64,000 nt of DNA from Paraburkholderia sp. BL21I4N1. GTDB lineage: Bacteria; Pseudomonadota; Gammaproteobacteria; Burkholderiales; Burkholderiaceae. The notes beneath the pieces are model-generated. The model had not been told where the DNA came from, searched no databases, and was given only the letters and a program-made list of their open reading frames with translations. The number at the start of each line of letters is the position of its first letter. The stretch's first letter is position 1. Shown here one piece after another: positions 17,816-26,833 of this stretch. The DNA lies in contig NZ_PVEN01000012.1 in NCBI RefSeq assembly GCF_002973525.1, positions 1 to 64,000 on the forward strand, given 5' to 3'. The translations under genes were made by a program, and so were the position numbers.

Positions 17816-17923
17816 AACAAGGCCAGAATCGACCCAGCATCGGGCGCGTTGACAGACGAGCTGCAAGCCATCTCGACCGTCCCTCGCGGCCCTTTTCTAT
17901 AGCCTCATCGCGCCTGCTATCCC

Positions 17924-19165
17924 ATGCGAAACTGGATCACGCTCACCGAAGCGGCTCGGCAACTCGGCGTGCAGGCGCAAACCGTCTACGCGTACGTCAG
18001 CCGCGGCAATATCGCGGTCATGCCGGATCCGCTCGATCCGCGCAAGAGTCTCTATCGTGGCGAAGACGTCGCCGCGCTGTGCCGCAAGAAACAGGTGGGC
18101 CGCAAGCGCGAGGCGCTCGCGGCCGGCACGATATTCGGCGCGGAGCCCTGCATTTACAGCGGCATTACGACTTTCTCGAAAGATCGCCCGTATTACCGCG
18201 GACGCGACAGCATCCGGCTGTCGGAAACGGCCACGCTCGAAGACGTCGCCGCCGTTCTCTGGAATGCGCGCGCGCCGATTGCCTTCGATACGGCCGACTT
18301 GCCGCTACACGGCGACGAACGCGGCAGGCAATGCGCGTTCACGTCGCTGGCGGCGCTCGCGGCTTGCGGTCACTCCACGGTCGGGCGCACGGACAGCGCG
18401 CTGCATGTCGAGGCCGGCCGGCTCGTGGCGCTGATCGCCCGAGCGTTCGGCGCGCGCTGCGACGCGCCCGGGCAACGCACGCATGAACAGCTCGCGCTCG
18501 GCTGGAGCCAGGACCGTGCCGGCGCCGAACTGATCCGCCGCGCGATGGTGCTCGTCGCCGATCACGAGATGACGAGTTCGGCGTTCGCCGCGCGGATTAC
18601 CGCGTCCACCGGCGCCTCGTTGCCGGGCTGCCTGCTCACCGGGCTCGCCACCTTCTCCGGCCCGCTGCACGGCGACGCGTCGGAGCGCGTGCGCGCCGTG
18701 TTCGACGACGTCGAGCGACTCGGTGCGGAAAACGTGGTGGCCCATCATTTACGCTCCGCCATTCCCATTCCGGGCTTCGGACATCATCTGTATCCGGACG
18801 GCGATACGCGCGCGGCCGCCTTGCTCGACGTGCTGGATCCGCCGGCGGAAATCATGTCGTTCATCGATCGAGTCGTTGCGCTGACCGGGCTCAAACCGAA
18901 TATCGACGTCGCGCTCGCGAGTCTCGCGGCGCAACTGTCGTTACCGCGCGATGCGTCGTTCGCGCTATTCGCCACGGCACGCAGCGTGGGCCTGCTCGCG
19001 CATTGCATCGAGCAACTGCGGGTGGGCAAGGTCATCCGGCCACGCGGCCGCTACACCGGCCGCGCGCTGGAAGACGCAAGCACCGACCTGCCCGAGGCCG
19101 ATGCCGGCAAGCCGGACTCGCTCACACTCGACAAGAATCGCGTGTTCAAAACGGTGGGACGCTAA
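17924..19165 (+). CDS. Citrate synthase-family protein with N-terminal helix-turn-helix
   Basis: A 413-residue two-part protein. Residues 1-55 form a MerR/excisionase-type helix-turn-helix (LTEAARQLGVQAQTVYAYVS, then a LYRGEDVAAL wing). Residues about 75-400 are a citrate synthase fold. Catalytic positions are present: H249 in GPLHGDAS, H287/H288 in GFGHHLY and D328 in NIDVAL; the region around H214 (DHEMTSSAFAAR) is also typical. It may therefore condense an acyl-CoA with an oxo-acid or bind such ligands to control transcription. It begins about 110 bases after the VOC gene. Whether it is an enzyme, a regulator or both cannot be decided from the sequence. Confidence 0.88.
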   Translation: MRNWITLTEAARQLGVQAQTVYAYVSRGNIAVMPDPLDPRKSLYRGEDVAALCRKKQVGRKREALAAGTIFGAEPCIYSGITTFSKDRPYYRGRDSIRLSETATLEDVAAVLWNARAPIAFDTADLPLHGDERGRQCAFTSLAALAACGHSTVGRTDSALHVEAGRLVALIARAFGARCDAPGQRTHEQLALGWSQDRAGAELIRRAMVLVADHEMTSSAFAARITASTGASLPGCLLTGLATFSGPLHGDASERVRAVFDDVERLGAENVVAHHLRSAIPIPGFGHHLYPDGDTRAAALLDVLDPPAEIMSFIDRVVALTGLKPNIDVALASLAAQLSLPRDASFALFATARSVGLLAHCIEQLRVGKVIRPRGRYTGRALEDASTDLPEADAGKPDSLTLDKNRVFKTVGR

Positions 19166-19186
19166 GCTCGCCCCACCGGGCGGGCT

Positions 19187-20587
19187 TCAATGCTGGTTGA
19201 TGGTTTCGAGCGACAGTCCCTTCGTGGCAGGTCCGAGCAGGATCATGCAGATCGCGACCAGCATGGAGGCACCAATGAAAACCGCGACGCCCGGCACGCC
19301 GTAGCCGTGCAACAGAATGCCGATCGCCAGTCCGGCGAAGGCGGCGGAAATCCGGCTCCATGAATAGACGAAGCCGATGGCCCGGGCACGTATCCGGGTC
19401 GGAAAAAGCTCCGCCTGGTAGCCGTGATAGGCATAGGACATGATGTTCGCCGCCAGCGTGAACACCACGCCGAGTACGGTCAGAAGCCACGGCGTCGACA
19501 CTTGCGAAAAGACCGCGATCACCACCGCCATCGTGATGAGTCCGCCGCAAATCTGGGTCTTGCGTTCGAGCCTGTCGGCAAACAGGGTTCCGATGAGCGG
19601 ACCGAACGGATTGGCGATCGCGATAACGAACGCATAACCGAGGCTTGCCGTGACGTGAATGCCGCGATGGATCAGCAGCGTCGGCACCCAGGCGGCAAAG
19701 CCGTAGAAGCCGATCACCTGCGCCATATTGAAGATCGACAGAATGATGGTCCGGCGCCGGTAACCGGGCGCGAAGATTTCCCTGAACGCGCCGCGTCCCT
19801 CTTTCTCGGGTTCCACCGCTTGCGGCGGCGCCAGCGTGATGCCTTTCTCGAGCGCGACGCGCCGCTCGATGTCGGCGACGATCCGTTCGGCCTCGTCGAA
19901 ACGGTTATGGCGCGCAAGCCAGCGCGGGCTTTCCGGAATGTTGCGCCGCAAGAACCAGACGGCGACGGCGCCGACCGAGCCGATCAGGATCACCACGCGC
20001 CAATAGTCGAGGCCGAGCGGCCGGGTGCCGTTCAACGCGTACGCCAGAAACGCGACCACCGGCACGACCGCGAACGTGATGAACTGGTTGACCGAATATG
20101 CGCGACCGCGTTCCTGGCTCGGAATCAGTTCGGAAATGTACGTGTCGATCGTCACCAGTTCGACACCAATGCCGATCCCCGCGACGAAGCGCCAGATATT
20201 GAGGGCGAACCCGGTGGTCTGGAACGCCATGATGATCGTGCAGACCATGTACCAGACCAGCGACCAGGTGAAGATCACGCGCCGCCCGAACCGGTCCGCC
20301 ACGTAACCCAGGGTCAGCGCGCCGACCCAGAGGCCCGCGAAGGTGGCAAAGACAAAGGTGCCGAATCCCGCCACGGCGAGCGGCGCGAGCGCCGCGAACG
20401 GGCCGAGCGATTCAGGTTTGAAGAGCCCGGACTGCACCATTCCCGGCGCGACATAGCCGGTGAAGAACAGATCGTAGAACTCGAACACACCGCCGAGCGA
20501 GATCAGGATCACCATGACCCAGACAGTGCGCGAAGGGGGAAGCCGGTCGAGACGTGCGGCAATTTCAGCGGCCTGCTGGTTGGACAT
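19187..20587 (-). CDS. MFS transporter, metabolite:proton symporter type
   Basis: A 466-residue carrier with about twelve membrane segments. GGVFEFYDLFFTGYVAPGM opens the first helix, YVADRFGRRVIF is the loop 2-3 motif, IPESPRWLARHNR marks the central cytoplasmic loop of sugar-porter-like families, and the loop 8-9 motif reads LFADRLERK. It converges on the HTH-citrate synthase gene. The serine hydrolase gene lies 207 bases upstream on the same strand. Substrate unknown; carboxylates or aromatic acids are common for this subgroup. Confidence 0.83.
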   Translation of the reverse strand: MSNQQAAEIAARLDRLPPSRTVWVMVILISLGGVFEFYDLFFTGYVAPGMVQSGLFKPESLGPFAALAPLAVAGFGTFVFATFAGLWVGALTLGYVADRFGRRVIFTWSLVWYMVCTIIMAFQTTGFALNIWRFVAGIGIGVELVTIDTYISELIPSQERGRAYSVNQFITFAVVPVVAFLAYALNGTRPLGLDYWRVVILIGSVGAVAVWFLRRNIPESPRWLARHNRFDEAERIVADIERRVALEKGITLAPPQAVEPEKEGRGAFREIFAPGYRRRTIILSIFNMAQVIGFYGFAAWVPTLLIHRGIHVTASLGYAFVIAIANPFGPLIGTLFADRLERKTQICGGLITMAVVIAVFSQVSTPWLLTVLGVVFTLAANIMSYAYHGYQAELFPTRIRARAIGFVYSWSRISAAFAGLAIGILLHGYGVPGVAVFIGASMLVAICMILLGPATKGLSLETINQH

Positions 20588-20794
20588 AGTCGCCTCTTGT
20601 TAGAAAGGACCGCAACGATGGCGGTAGAGCGCGGCATGTCCAGCCAGTCGACTTCGGACACGGTCTTGCCGCTCCCGGCAATCTCCCACAGCATCGCCCG
20701 GATTTGCAATCCGCATGAATACCCAGGTCCCCTCGCGACGACGGGCAACCCGCCTTGTCCGACGCGACCCGGCGCGCCACAGGCGCGAACGGAT

Positions 20795-21979
20795 TCAGCC
20801 CGCCGCCGCGATCGATTCGAACAAGGCGAGATTCAGGTGTTTGACTTCGTTATTCGTCGGGTCCGGCTGCGACGAGAACTTGGCGATCACCGTCTCGCGC
20901 AACGGATCGACGTACAGCCACTGACCGTGAATGCCGATCGCGAAGCACGCACCGCTGGCGTTGCCAACTTGATACCACTTGTTGCGATACTTGCCGTTCG
21001 GCAGCCAGTCCGAAAAGCTGCCCTGACGCCACGCTTCGGCGCTGCCGCCGGTCAGGGTGTCGTTCATCCAGTCGGCCGCGATCAGCCGGCGTCCGTCGAC
21101 CACGCCGCCGAGCCGCACCAGTTCGCCGATTCTGGCCAGATCGCGCGCGGTCATGCACAGGCCGCCGCCCGAGCGTGCGGTGCCCGCGATGTCCACCGTC
21201 ACGTAGCCATCGTTCCGCAACCCCAACGGTTGCCACAGACGCGTCGACGCGAAGTCCGCATAGCGCTGGCCCGACGCACGTTCGATCACGAGGCCGAGCA
21301 CGTCCGAGTTCGGCGAGCAGTAATGAAACGGACCGCCGTGCTCGCCGGGACCTTTGCGCAGCAACGCGAGCAGATCGATCACCGTCTCGGCCGGCTCGCC
21401 GTCGCGCCGTGGGTCCAGCAGACCGGCACGACGATAGCGGGCATAGATGCCGTTCGCGTTGAGGTAGTCTTCGTCGAAGTCGAGGCTCGTGCGCATATCC
21501 AGCACCTGCCTGACACGCGCGTCGCCGAACGCCGAGTGCGCGAGTTCCGGCACGTAGTGCGCGACGAGCGCGTCGGGGTCGAGAAGCCCGTCGCCGACCA
21601 GCATCCCCGCGAGCAGCCCCGCCACCGACTTGCTGGCGGAAAACAGAATATGGCGGCTTTGCAGCGTGAAATGCGGGGCGTGAAACTCGGCGACGAACTT
21701 CCCGCCTCGCATCACCGTTAGGGCGTCGGTCGAGGTTTGCCGCAGAATCGAGGCGACCGTGCGGCGTTCGCCGTCGTGCATCAATTCGTGTGCGCTGAGC
21801 GCGTCGGCGTCGAGCCGGGGTTCTTCCGCGAGACCGGGTGTGGCCGCGATACGCGCCGTCGGGATCAGTTCGTGAACGTGGCGAAAGGCCCAGACGTTAT
21901 AGGGCGCTTCGCGCCAGTTGCCATGCCGCACGCTGTCGCGGCGAAAGCCGTAGTCGCTTTCGAAGCTTGAAGAAATCAT
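20795..21979 (-). CDS. Serine hydrolase, class C beta-lactamase fold (NylB-like)
   Basis: A 394-residue penicillin-recognising fold hydrolase. The nucleophile motif is S114-A-S-K117, and Y220-C-S222 gives the second motif; this spacing closely matches 6-aminohexanoate-dimer hydrolase (Ser112, Lys115, Tyr215, from memory). LRKGPGEHGGPFHY and WLYVDPLRETVIAKF are further family marks. There is no signal peptide, so it acts in the cytoplasm. It lies just after the ABC transporter genes, suggesting that it opens an amide, ester or lactam in an imported compound. It is unlikely to be a resistance beta-lactamase. Confidence 0.83.
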   Translation of the reverse strand: MISSSFESDYGFRRDSVRHGNWREAPYNVWAFRHVHELIPTARIAATPGLAEEPRLDADALSAHELMHDGERRTVASILRQTSTDALTVMRGGKFVAEFHAPHFTLQSRHILFSASKSVAGLLAGMLVGDGLLDPDALVAHYVPELAHSAFGDARVRQVLDMRTSLDFDEDYLNANGIYARYRRAGLLDPRRDGEPAETVIDLLALLRKGPGEHGGPFHYCSPNSDVLGLVIERASGQRYADFASTRLWQPLGLRNDGYVTVDIAGTARSGGGLCMTARDLARIGELVRLGGVVDGRRLIAADWMNDTLTGGSAEAWRQGSFSDWLPNGKYRNKWYQVGNASGACFAIGIHGQWLYVDPLRETVIAKFSSQPDPTNNEVKHLNLALFESIAAAG

Positions 21980-22036
21980 CTTGACTGTCGTCTCCTGATC
22001 CAGTCTTTCGTGACAACCCGTGAAAACGCGAGTGCG

Positions 22037-22765
22037 TCAATGAACGTGCTGCAGGAACTCGCGAAAGCGCTCCCCCGGCGGCGTCGACAGCATCTCGGCG
22101 GGCTTGCCGTCGTGCACCAGGCGGCCCGCTTCCATGAACAGAAGGCGCGAACCCACCCGCTGGGCGAAGCCCATTTCATGCGTGACGACGACCATCGTCG
22201 TGCCCTCGCCGGCGAGCGTCTGCATGACCTTGAGGACTTCCTGACGCAATTCGGGGTCCAGCGCGGAGGTCGGCTCGTCGAACAGCATCAGCTTCGGCTG
22301 GACGGCCAGCGCTCGTGCGATCGCGACGCGTTGCTGCTGCCCGCCGGACAGCTGCGACGGATAGTGTTGCATCCGCTCGCCCAGGCCGACTTTCTGCAAC
22401 AGCGCACCGGCGATCTCGCGCGCTTCCGCCTTCGATTGACCGCGCGCGCGAATCGGTCCGAACATCACGTTCTGCATTGCCGTCAGGTTCGGAAACAGAT
22501 TGAACTGCTGGAACACCATGCCGGCTTCGAGCCGGATGCGTCTGATGTCGCGTGCGGAGCCGAGCACGCTGATGTCGTCCACGCGCAGATCGCCCGCGCT
22601 GATGGTTTCGAGTCCGTTGATGCAACGGAGCAGCGTCGATTTACCGGAGCCGGACGGGCCGACGATCACGGCGACCTCGCCGCGTTCGACGGCGAGATCG
22701 AGCGGCTGCAGCACGACGTGCTGGCCGAAGCGTTTCGAGACCTGTCTGAATTCGATCATGCTCAT
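22037..22765 (-). CDS. Polar amino acid ABC transporter, ATP-binding protein
   Basis: A 242-residue ATPase of the GlnQ/HisP group that powers uptake through the permease encoded just upstream. Walker A is GPSGSGKST at 36-44; the signature LSGGQQQR, Walker B LMLFDEPTSALD and H-loop VVTHEMGF follow in order. The start overlaps the permease stop in an ATGA arrangement, implying translational coupling. Its solute is unknown; the PhzF, RidA and hydrolase neighbours suggest a modified amino acid. Confidence 0.93.
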   Translation of the reverse strand: MSMIEFRQVSKRFGQHVVLQPLDLAVERGEVAVIVGPSGSGKSTLLRCINGLETISAGDLRVDDISVLGSARDIRRIRLEAGMVFQQFNLFPNLTAMQNVMFGPIRARGQSKAEAREIAGALLQKVGLGERMQHYPSQLSGGQQQRVAIARALAVQPKLMLFDEPTSALDPELRQEVLKVMQTLAGEGTTMVVVTHEMGFAQRVGSRLLFMEAGRLVHDGKPAEMLSTPPGERFREFLQHVH

Positions 22766-23418
22766 GGCAAACGCACTCTCCGTTCGAGCACTCGCAGACT
22801 CAGCGCAAGCAGGCTGATGACGAGCAGATAGATGATTGCGACGGCAGTCCAGATTTCCACCGCCCGAAAGTTCTCGGCCATGATCTCCTGGCCGCGCCGG
22901 GTCAACTCACCCACGCCGATCACGAGAAAGATCGAGGTGTCCTTGACCAGATTGACGAACTGGTTGCCCATTGCCGGCAGCGCGCGCCGGAACGCGATCG
23001 GGCTGATGACGTGCGCCAGCACCTTGTAAAACGGCAGACCCATCGCGAGTCCCGCCTCGCGCAGGCCGAGCGGCACACCGTCGAGCGCGCCGCGGATGAT
23101 TTCCGCGTTATAGGCCCCCGAGTTGACGATCAGCGTGATGATGGCGGCGCTGGTCGCGCTGATGCGGATATCCATCATGATCGGCAGCGCGAAATAGACG
23201 AACATCACCTGCACCACGATCGGTGTGCCGCGAATCAAGGCCACGTAGATCTGCGCCGGAATGACGGTCAGCCGCCCGCCGTAGGTCAGCGCCACGCCCG
23301 CGAGGACACCGAGCACGACGCCGCCGCCGAGCCCGGCGAGCGCGATCAGAAGCGTGAGCCGCAGACCCTGCAGCAGGTCAGGCAGCGCGGCGACAACGGC
23401 CGCCCAGTCGAAACTCAT
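22762..23418 (-). CDS. Polar amino acid ABC transporter, permease
   Basis: A 218-residue inner-membrane permease of the HisM/GlnP type. Hydrophobic helices flank the conserved loop LREAGLAMGLPFYKVLAHVISPIAFRRALP (an EAA-type coupling motif), and IYVALIRGTPIVVQVMFVYF is the characteristic N-terminal part. The start at 23418 forms an ATGA overlap with the binding-protein stop; an upstream extension to 23439 is less likely. Only one permease gene is present, so it probably works as a homodimer. Confidence 0.92.
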   Translation of the reverse strand: MSFDWAAVVAALPDLLQGLRLTLLIALAGLGGGVVLGVLAGVALTYGGRLTVIPAQIYVALIRGTPIVVQVMFVYFALPIMMDIRISATSAAIITLIVNSGAYNAEIIRGALDGVPLGLREAGLAMGLPFYKVLAHVISPIAFRRALPAMGNQFVNLVKDTSIFLVIGVGELTRRGQEIMAENFRAVEIWTAVAIIYLLVISLLALSLRVLERRVRLP

Positions 23419-24167
23419 GACGCCGCCTCGCCGAACCATTTACGGTTGAGCGCCTGGAGCCGGCCGTCGGCGCGCATGGCGGCGAGCTGAAGGTTGGCCG
23501 CGGCGACCAGCGGGCTGCCTTTCTGAAAGCCCATGCCGACGTCGAGTCCTTCGAGCGGCGGCTGTACCACCCGGACCTTGCCCTTGCCCGCGGTGTTGGC
23601 GTAATACAGCAGTTGCGGCTTGTCGTAGACGACCGCGTCGGTGCGGCCCGCTTCCAGCGCCAGCAGTGCATTGTTGATGCTGGGCAGCTGTTCGAGCGTG
23701 GCGTCCTTGACGTGGTCCTTGATGTAGGCCACCGCGACCGTACCCGTTTCGGTGCCGATGTGTTTGCCGGCCAGATCGGCGGGCGTGTGGATGCTGGTGT
23801 TGTCGACGCGGGTCAGCGCGATCAGGCCGCTCTTGTAGTACGGCGTCGAGAAGTCGATCACCTGCTGACGCTCCGGCTTGATAAAGAGCTGCGAGACGAT
23901 CACATCGAGATTGTGGGTTTGCAGCGCGGGGATCAGCGCGCCGAACTCCATCGGCTGCAAACGCCATTTGCGATTCAGGCCTTTGGCGACCTCGCCCCAG
24001 ACTTCGACGTCGAAGCCGGAATAGCTGTCGCCCTGCTTGAATGCGAACGGCGGAGCGCCCACGTTGGAACCGACTACCAGTTCGGCGTCGGCGGCTAGAA
24101 CCGAGCGGGACAGCAGAATGGCAGGCCCGGCAGCCAGACCGAGTTGCAGCAGTTGACGGCGATTCAT
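23415..24167 (-). CDS. Amino acid ABC transporter, periplasmic binding protein
   Basis: A 250-residue family 3 solute-binding protein. The start at 24167 follows GGAGA and gives a proper export signal, MNRRQLLQLGLAAGPAILLS, with a twin arginine, followed by SVLAADAEL. Later marks are GFDVEVWGEVAKGL, MEFGALIPALQTHNLDVIVS and GTETGTVAVAYI. It should capture a polar amino acid or derivative for the permease and ATPase that follow with ATGA overlaps. Confidence 0.92.
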   Translation of the reverse strand: MNRRQLLQLGLAAGPAILLSRSVLAADAELVVGSNVGAPPFAFKQGDSYSGFDVEVWGEVAKGLNRKWRLQPMEFGALIPALQTHNLDVIVSQLFIKPERQQVIDFSTPYYKSGLIALTRVDNTSIHTPADLAGKHIGTETGTVAVAYIKDHVKDATLEQLPSINNALLALEAGRTDAVVYDKPQLLYYANTAGKGKVRVVQPPLEGLDVGMGFQKGSPLVAAANLQLAAMRADGRLQALNRKWFGEAAS

Positions 24168-24247
24168 GGTTGTTTCTCCACGGTAGGTGAGCGTGCCCGG
24201 CGTGCTGTTTGCAGCGCGACCGGATGGTGTGTCATGCATCGGCGTCG

Positions 24248-24751
24248 CTATGGCCGCCGCTGCGTTTCTGCGTCATGCCACTGCTGCGCGTGCGTCAGCG
24301 CCACGGTAAGTTCGATTTCGAGCAGCCCGCAGCCCGGCAGACTGGAGACCCCTAGCGCCGATCTCGCATGCCGGCCGTGATCGCCGAAGACGTCGTGCAG
24401 CACGGTCGAGGCTTCATCCATCACCGCGCCGTGGTTCGCGAAACGGGGCACGGCGTTGACGAAGCCGCGCAGGACCAGAACGCGTTCGACCGCGCTCGAC
24501 GCCGGCAGCGCGGCCACGAGCGCGCTCAGCGCGCGCAGCACGCAGGTTTGCGCCGCGTGCCGGACGACAGCGGGCGGCGTGTCGCGATCGACCGGCCCGG
24601 CGATCACGCCGTCGGCGGTACGGCTCACCTGGCCGCTCACATAGGCGATCCCGCCGTGAATCACGACGCCCTGATAAGCGCCGCGCGGCTCTGGCGCGGG
24701 CGGCAAGGTCATGCCCAGTTGCGCGAGCCGGGCTGGAATGTCGATCGTCAT
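24248..24751 (-). CDS. RidA (YjgF/YER057c/UK114) family protein
   Basis: A 167-residue RidA-superfamily protein. GAYQGVVIHGGIAYVSGQVS and RVLVLRGFVNAVPRF are family segments, and HARSALGVSSLPGCGLLEIE carries the Arg and the C-terminal Glu positions expected of the ligand-binding cleft. Canonical RidA hydrolyses reactive enamines or imines from PLP enzymes, but many subfamilies act on other imine-type intermediates. The start overlaps the phzF-like stop by ATGA, so the two products likely act in one pathway. Confidence 0.85.
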   Translation of the reverse strand: MTIDIPARLAQLGMTLPPAPEPRGAYQGVVIHGGIAYVSGQVSRTADGVIAGPVDRDTPPAVVRHAAQTCVLRALSALVAALPASSAVERVLVLRGFVNAVPRFANHGAVMDEASTVLHDVFGDHGRHARSALGVSSLPGCGLLEIELTVALTHAQQWHDAETQRRP

Positions 24752-25683
24752 GACAGCGCTCCGCTGTGGTCGCCGCTGGGTTTCCCGCTGTGCGCCTCTA
24801 GACGAACCGGACCGCCAAGCCAGCAGCCGTCAGGACTGCCGGACGCCGCGCCAGCGTCGAAGCTGAAGCGCACCGAGATCTGCGACGGCCGTTGCATCGC
24901 GCGTCCCTGACGGATCGTGATGGTTCGCGTGGAGGCTTCCACCATGCCGTTGGCGAGCAGGCCGAACGACAACGCCGACGCGGCGATACCGGTGGCCGCG
25001 TCTTCCGGATAACCGGAGGCGCGCGGGAACTGCCGGGCGTCGAAGATTTGCCGGCCGGCGTCGAAGGTCGCGTAGGGATAGAGGCCGGTGGAGCCGATCC
25101 GCTCGCACAGGGCCTCGATTTTCTCGAAGCGCGGTTCGAGCGCGTCGAGACAGGCGGCACTGACCAGCGGGATCAGCGTCTTGACCCGGCTGGTGCAGGC
25201 GTTCTGGATCGGCAGCGGCGCAAGGTGCGCGTCGCTGATGCCGAGCGCGTCGAGAATTTCGGCGCGGCTGACTTGCGCCCGCGGCAAGGCTTCGATCCGG
25301 CCCACGGGTTGGGAGATTTCGACTGCGGCGCCTTCCGGCGTCGCGCCGGTGATGCGGATGCCGACCCGGCCGCTGCGGGTCTGGACCGTCAGCCGGTCGC
25401 GCTGCAGGCGCCCGTTTCGGTGCAGCAGCCAGACCGCGCCGACCGTGGCGTGCCCGCACATCGGCATTTCGTGGTTCGGCACCCAGAAGCGAAACTCGTA
25501 GTCGCAACCGGAGCCCGCCGGGGCCGGCAACACGAAACCGCTTTCGTGGCCGTAGCGTTGCGCGACCTGCTGCATGTCGCTGTCGGACATGCCCGCGGCG
25601 TCGACCACGATAGGCGCGGGGTTGCCGCCGCCGGCACCGGCGGCGAATACGCTAACGAGTTCGACTGTGTGACGTAAAGACAT
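24748..25683 (-). CDS. PhzF family isomerase/epimerase
   Basis: About 311 residues from the ATG at 25683; an ATG at 25722 would add 13. PhzF-type proteins have two similar half-domains and catalyse proton-shift isomerisations without cofactor. Family marks are VSVFAAGAGGGNPAPIVV at the start, the Glu in YGHESGFVLPA (the catalytic acid position), MCGHATVGAVWLL, and EDAATGIAASALSFGLL in the second half. It lies first in the operon, downstream of the AraC gene. It may isomerise an imported amino acid derivative; the substrate is unknown. Confidence 0.85.
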   Translation of the reverse strand: MSLRHTVELVSVFAAGAGGGNPAPIVVDAAGMSDSDMQQVAQRYGHESGFVLPAPAGSGCDYEFRFWVPNHEMPMCGHATVGAVWLLHRNGRLQRDRLTVQTRSGRVGIRITGATPEGAAVEISQPVGRIEALPRAQVSRAEILDALGISDAHLAPLPIQNACTSRVKTLIPLVSAACLDALEPRFEKIEALCERIGSTGLYPYATFDAGRQIFDARQFPRASGYPEDAATGIAASALSFGLLANGMVEASTRTITIRQGRAMQRPSQISVRFSFDAGAASGSPDGCWLGGPVRLEAHSGKPSGDHSGALS

Positions 25684-25770
25684 GGCGGCGTGCGCCCCGC
25701 TGACCGGGGGATGTGTTTCCATCCGCCCAGATTACGGGGATCGCCGCCGCGCCGCGCGGTCGAGCGGGCC

Positions 25771-26646
25771 CTAAGATTTGACCGAACGGGCCATGCTCGC
25801 GCGCACCTCCGAGGGCGAATGCCCGCCGATCCGCCGCATCGCACGCGAAAGCGCCGCGCCGCTTTCGAAACCGACGCGGAACGCCACCTCGCCGACGGGC
25901 AGGTCCGTTTCGGCGAGCAAGCGGCGAGCGTTCTCGTAGCGGATCTGTTGCTGGAACTCGCCGATCGAGCGCCCGGTGTTTTCGCGGAACAGGCGCGTCA
26001 TGTGGCGACGCGAGACGCCGAATCGCTCTTCCAGCGTGTCGAGCGGAATGTCCTGGTCGGCATGACGGGTCAGGAAGGCTTCGAGGTCGGCCACGAGTGC
26101 CATGCCGTGCTCGCGCGGCGAGGTTCCGGGTTCCGTTTTGCCCGCGATCACCTCGCCGATGCACTGCATCAACAACGCCGACGACAGCGCCTGGCGGGTC
26201 GCCGCGCTGCCATAGGCGTCGCGGTCGTTGCGCAACGAGAGTTCCTGCAAGGTTCGGATCGCGGCGGTCCGGCGCACCAGGATCGGGTTGCGCGTGCGTC
26301 GGCGGAATTCGCCCAGCGAGCCGACCCCGACGTCGAGCTTATGCAGCGCGTCGCCGGTCACGTAGACCGCGACGTGCGTGTGCGTGCCGCACCCCGCCCG
26401 GGTTTGATGGGCGCGGCCCGGCGGCACCACCGCGAAGCGATCCTGCGACAACCAGGTGCCCGCGCGACGGTCTTCATGCCGAAGCTCGACGGCGCCGTGG
26501 CTCGGCAAGATAAACATCAGACAGTCGTGCCAGTGCCACGGCATCGCATAGGTGCCGCCACCGGTGAGCGTGGCGTGGCCGTCGTCGGCGGCGACCAGCA
26601 GGTCCTTGTTGACCGGCTGACAGAGTTGATCGAACGAGCGCAGCAT
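25771..26646 (-). CDS. AraC family transcriptional regulator
   Basis: A 291-residue regulator. Residues 1-150 form a cupin-like sensing domain (MPWHWHDCLMFILPSHGAVEL, then VVPPGRAHQTRAGCGTHTHV). The C-terminal 100 residues hold two helix-turn-helix units: IPLDTLEERFGVSRRHMTRLFRE and LPVGEVAFRVGFESGAALSRAMRR. AGGAG precedes the ATG. It lies about 90 bases upstream of the phzF-ridA-ABC operon in the same orientation and is the obvious candidate to control it. Confidence 0.92.
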   Translation of the reverse strand: MLRSFDQLCQPVNKDLLVAADDGHATLTGGGTYAMPWHWHDCLMFILPSHGAVELRHEDRRAGTWLSQDRFAVVPPGRAHQTRAGCGTHTHVAVYVTGDALHKLDVGVGSLGEFRRRTRNPILVRRTAAIRTLQELSLRNDRDAYGSAATRQALSSALLMQCIGEVIAGKTEPGTSPREHGMALVADLEAFLTRHADQDIPLDTLEERFGVSRRHMTRLFRENTGRSIGEFQQQIRYENARRLLAETDLPVGEVAFRVGFESGAALSRAMRRIGGHSPSEVRASMARSVKS

Positions 26647-26833
26647 GGCGGTACTCCTGGGCGATACGGAATCGGTGACACCGCTCGCCGACCGGCACGA
26701 CGCCTGATTCGCCAGGCGTTGGACAAGGCGCCGGCACGGGATGAACGGCTTCCAACGCAGGATAGCAACTCAAAAACCCGCCGGGTATCGGGCCTCGCCC
26801 TGCCGCCAGCCGCCTGCCGTCACCGGCCGCCGC

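Noticed and set aside
19424..21721. 765-codon plus-strand frame
   Set aside because: It is antisense to the MFS and serine hydrolase genes, with the same Arg/His/Asp-rich shadow composition.
20795..21979. Antibiotic resistance beta-lactamase
   Set aside because: There is no signal peptide; the S-A-S-K and Y-C-S motifs and their spacing fit NylB-like hydrolases; the gene is in a catabolic set.
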